A stretch of 57,510 bases of DNA, from contig NZ_JZJL01000034.1 in the NCBI RefSeq assembly GCF_000971335.1, positions 1-57,510 on the forward strand. The letters run 5' to 3'. The number at the start of each line of letters is the position of its first letter. Position 1 is the stretch's first letter. The notes beneath the pieces are model-generated. The model was not told the origin of the DNA, searched no databases, and saw nothing but the letters and a program-made list of their open reading frames with translations. This DNA is from Chromobacterium vaccinii. Its GTDB lineage: Bacteria > Pseudomonadota > Gammaproteobacteria > Burkholderiales > Chromobacteriaceae. The position numbers were made by a program, and so were the translations under genes. Shown one piece after another: positions 54,600 to 57,510 of this stretch.

Positions 54600-57510
54600 A
54601 TGGCGTGGTGGAAATCGACGGGCCGGGAATCGGCCAAACAGGCTGGACGTCCGGCCGGCCGTTTGCTGCTGCAGGCGCTGGAGCCCAGGATGATGTTCGA
54701 CGGCGGGGTGGCGGCTTCGGTCGGCGAGGCCGCGCATCATGTCGACCCCGCGCACGACGCGGCGCGCGTCGACGCCCAGCAGCGCCACGGCGAGACGGCG
54801 GCTGCGGTCGCCGCCACCGCCCAGCCGCGAGATGCCGCCGCCAGCGCGCGCGACACCCATGCGCAGGGGCCGCAGGTGGTGTTCGTCGAGTCCAACGTCG
54901 CCAACTACCAGAGCCTGATCGCCCAGCTGCCGTCCAATTACCAGGTGGTGATTCTGGACAGCAGCAAGGACGGCCTGGCGCAGATCGCGCAGTGGGCGCA
55001 AACCCATAGCGGCTACAGCGCCATCCACATCATTTCGCACGGCCAGGAAAACGACCTGCAACTGGGCACCGCCCAGCTGACCACCGCCAACGTCGCCAAC
55101 TACCAGGCCGAGCTGGCCGCCATAGGGCAGGCGCTGCGCCCCGGCGGCGACATCCTGCTGTATGGCTGCGACGTGGCCGAGGGCAGCGACGGCGCCGCGC
55201 TGGTCAATGCCATCGCGCGGGAAAGCGGCCGGGTGACCGCCGCCTCCACCGACGCCACCGGCGCCGCCAGCCTGGGCGGCGACTGGACGCTGGAATTTTC
55301 GACCGACCGGCTGCACGTCGCCGCGCTGAGCTTGACTGACTATAACGGCTTGCTGACCCGGCCCACTTCCGGCACCACCACCTTCGACTCGCAGGACGGC
55401 TCCACCACCGTGGTGCCCACTGGCGTTTCCTCGCTGACGGTCAGCAATGTTCTTGGCTGGAATTTCACGATGCAGATGAATTCCAACAGCGACGGCCAGA
55501 ACGAGATGATCATCATCGAGAAGGACGGCTCCAGCTCGGTGGAAACGGTGGACGCGCTGAGCGACGGGGTCAAGCAGATCAACTATTTCTCGGTCAAGCC
55601 TAACGACAGCAGCCTGTTCACGCTGAACTCCATCGGCGTGGTGCTGAATGGCTACGACTCCACTTTCTCCGGCGGCACCGTCCAGCTGGTGGGCTACCTC
55701 AACGGTTCCGCCGTCAGCGGCGCCACGTTGAGCCAGAGCGTCAGCGATATCGACAACAGCGGCTCGCTGGTGACGTTCAATGTGTCCAGCAACAGCAATT
55801 TCCAGGGCATAGACTCGTTCCGCGTTCTGGCCGCCAACGGCCACAACATCACCGGCCTGCTCGGCATCGGCGCCATCAACGCCACCAACTTCCATTTCCC
55901 CGGGCCGACGCTGACCGCCAGCGGCGGCAGCAGCGCCTACAGCGGCGGCACCGGCAGCGCGGTGACGGTGGACAGCGGCATCACTCTCAGCGATACCGCG
56001 GCCTCGACCCAAACCAGCGCCACGGTGTCGATCACCGGCAACTTCCACAGCGGCGAGGACGTGCTGGCTTTCACCAACAACGGCAGCACCATGGGCAACA
56101 TCAGCGGCAGCTACAACAGCGGCACCGGGGTGCTGACGCTGACCTCCAGCGGCTCCACCGCCACCAACGCCCAGTGGCAGGCGGCCTTGGAGGCGGTCAC
56201 CTATCGGGACAGCTCGCTGACGCCCAATACCAGCAGCCGCACCATCAGCTTCGCCATCACCGACGCCAGCAGCAATACCAGCTCCACGGTGACCAAGACC
56301 GTGACCGTGGCCGCCGACGCGGCCCCGGTGATCGGCAACCTCAATGGCGACAGCAACACCTATTATGCCGGCGGCGGCGCGGTCCACCTCGATACCGGCA
56401 CCGCTGCGACGGTGACCGACAGCGACTCGACCAACTTCAACAGCGGCAATGTGACCGTCCACATCTCGGCCAATGGCCAGAGCGGCGAGGACGCGTTGGG
56501 CATCGACACCAGCGGCACGGTAACGCTGTCCAGCGGCACCAGCGTGGGCAGCACGGTATCGGTGGGCGGCGTGGCGATCGGCACCATCGCCACCAATGGA
56601 GACGGCGTCAGCGGCCATGACCTGATCGTCACCTTGAACAGCAACGCCACCGCCAGCCGGGTGACCACGCTGGTGGACGCGCTGACCTACAACGACACCG
56701 CCGCCGGCATTCCCAACACCACCACCCGCACCATCCAGGTGTCGGTCAACGACGGCCACGGTGGCACCAGCAGCGCCGCCAGCGTGACGATGGCGGTCAG
56801 CGCCGCGCCGCTGCTCGCCGTCAGCGGCGGCAGCGCGGCTTTCACCGCCGGCGACAACGCCGCCTCGACGCCGGTGGCGGTGGACAGCGGCATCACCGTC
56901 ACCGACAACGCCAGCCCCACGCTGGCCAGCGGCACGGTGTCCATTACTGGCAACTTCCACAGCGGCGAGGATGTGCTGTCATTCACCAACGATGGCAGCA
57001 CCATGGGCAACATCAGCGCCAGTTACAACAGCGGCACCGGCGTGTTGACGCTGACCTCCAGCGGCGCCACCGCCACGCTGGCGCAATGGCAGGCGGCATT
57101 GCGCGCGGTGAAATATACCGATAGCGCAGTAACGCCGAACAGCGCCACCCGCACCATCAGCTTTCAAGTGGCCGACGGCAGCAGCAACTCCAGCACCGCG
57201 GTGACGCGGACGGTGACGGTGGCCGACACCGACCAGACGCCTATCGCCACCGCCAGCGGCGGCAGCACCGCCTTCACCGCCGGCGACAACGCCACCTCGA
57301 CGCCGGTGGCGGTGGACAGCGGCATCACCGTGTCCGACCTCGACAACACCACGTTGGCCAGCGCCACGGCATCGATCACCGGCAACTTCCATAGCGGCGA
57401 GGACGTGCTGAGCTTCACCAACACCAGCGCCGTGACTTACGGCAACATCGTCGCCAGCTACAACAGCGGCACCGGGGTGCTGACGCTGACGTCCAGCGGC
57501 GCGACGGCCA
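54600..57510 (+). CDS. Giant repeat adhesin with N-terminal DUF4347 domain (3' end outside window)
   Basis: Open from ATG 54600 to the right edge (970 codons, no stop). Residues ~22-35 contain LLLQALEPRMMFDGG, the LEPR-MFDG motif common at the start of very large secreted adhesins. Residues ~90-235 are DUF4347 (VVFVESNVANYQSLIAQLPS, IHIISHGQENDLQLG, DILLYGCDVAEGSDGAALVN). From residue ~435 run ~145-residue beta-sandwich repeats. It has no classical N-terminal signal peptide, consistent with type I secretion, which would need a C-terminal signal outside the window. Likely role: surface attachment or biofilm. Confidence 0.85.
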   Translation, partial: MAWWKSTGRESAKQAGRPAGRLLLQALEPRMMFDGGVAASVGEAAHHVDPAHDAARVDAQQRHGETAAAVAATAQPRDAAASARDTHAQGPQVVFVESNVANYQSLIAQLPSNYQVVILDSSKDGLAQIAQWAQTHSGYSAIHIISHGQENDLQLGTAQLTTANVANYQAELAAIGQALRPGGDILLYGCDVAEGSDGAALVNAIARESGRVTAASTDATGAASLGGDWTLEFSTDRLHVAALSLTDYNGLLTRPTSGTTTFDSQDGSTTVVPTGVSSLTVSNVLGWNFTMQMNSNSDGQNEMIIIEKDGSSSVETVDALSDGVKQINYFSVKPNDSSLFTLNSIGVVLNGYDSTFSGGTVQLVGYLNGSAVSGATLSQSVSDIDNSGSLVTFNVSSNSNFQGIDSFRVLAANGHNITGLLGIGAINATNFHFPGPTLTASGGSSAYSGGTGSAVTVDSGITLSDTAASTQTSATVSITGNFHSGEDVLAFTNNGSTMGNISGSYNSGTGVLTLTSSGSTATNAQWQAALEAVTYRDSSLTPNTSSRTISFAITDASSNTSSTVTKTVTVAADAAPVIGNLNGDSNTYYAGGGAVHLDTGTAATVTDSDSTNFNSGNVTVHISANGQSGEDALGIDTSGTVTLSSGTSVGSTVSVGGVAIGTIATNGDGVSGHDLIVTLNSNATASRVTTLVDALTYNDTAAGIPNTTTRTIQVSVNDGHGGTSSAASVTMAVSAAPLLAVSGGSAAFTAGDNAASTPVAVDSGITVTDNASPTLASGTVSITGNFHSGEDVLSFTNDGSTMGNISASYNSGTGVLTLTSSGATATLAQWQAALRAVKYTDSAVTPNSATRTISFQVADGSSNSSTAVTRTVTVADTDQTPIATASGGSTAFTAGDNATSTPVAVDSGITVSDLDNTTLASATASITGNFHSGEDVLSFTNTSAVTYGNIVASYNSGTGVLTLTSSGATA
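55910..57510 (+). repeat. Tandem adhesin repeats (~430-450 bp unit)
   Basis: At least four units: starts near 55,910, ~56,340 (diverged), 56,813 and 57,245. The clearest copies share SITGNFHSGEDVL, SYNSGTGVLTLTSSG and VDSGIT motifs; the DNA word GGCAACTTCCA recurs at 56037, 56949 and 57381. Units 3 and 4 are closest to each other. The array continues past the edge. Confidence 0.88.

Noticed and set aside
54549-56960. 803-codon open frame on the minus strand
   Set aside because: Antisense shadow of the repetitive adhesin gene; the plus-strand reading with DUF4347 motifs and an RBS at 54600 is clearly the real one.

Overview
The window is GC-rich (roughly 65% by eye) and dense with genes. Gene content points to a Chromobacterium-like betaproteobacterium (Neisseriales): an mlaFEDCBA lipid-transport operon, an ABC-2 exporter/ibaG/murA group, dapC-dapD, a TetR-controlled RND pump and many phage-tail genes. 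The species cannot be fixed from the sequence alone.

Positions 1-27,750 (all plus strand) hold part of a P2-like contractile tail locus: the end of a tape measure gene, then U, X, D and V. The usual V-W-J-I-H order is broken. About 12.7 kb sits between V (3985-4662) and W (17410-17802), and the locus carries four gpI-like genes, two gpJ-like genes, at least four fibre-type genes and a run of small chaperone-like genes. The modules are: [fibre A, small gene, I-a]; [J-1, I-b, a DUF4815-type protein and partners, a decapeptide-repeat protein, small gene]; [W, J-2, I-c, fibre B, an AT-rich distal protein, small gene]; [I-d, fibre C, small gene]; [fibre D, assembly chaperone]. Several fibre ends and two whole genes are AT-rich against the GC-rich backbone, which suggests exchange of receptor-binding parts. 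No capsid, terminase, lysis or integrase gene is visible, so prophage and tailocin cannot be told apart. The locus ends at a bidirectional terminator.

Positions 27,770-34,383 hold an RND efflux operon (adaptor, pump, outer-membrane channel; minus strand) divergent from a TetR regulator, with a perfect AcrR-type palindrome between them. Positions 34,459-37,659 (plus) hold an ABC-2 exporter pair, ibaG and murA. Positions 37,741-42,892 (minus) hold a periplasmic binding protein, phnA and mlaFEDCBA. In many relatives mla lies directly upstream of ibaG-murA; here the two halves face each other. dapC and dapD (minus) follow, then a drug/metabolite transporter and a GNAT acetyltransferase (plus).

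Positions 46,900-54,360 are mixed: two unrecognised small genes (one an internal duplication), slyX, a YuiF-type antiporter, DUF2325 plus a 39-residue ORF, a thioesterase, and a compact operon (DUF6058, cytochrome P450-like protein, ABM monooxygenase) divergent from an ArsR-type regulator, then rsmJ on the other strand. From 54,600 to the right edge runs the start of a giant repeat adhesin with an N-terminal DUF4347 domain.
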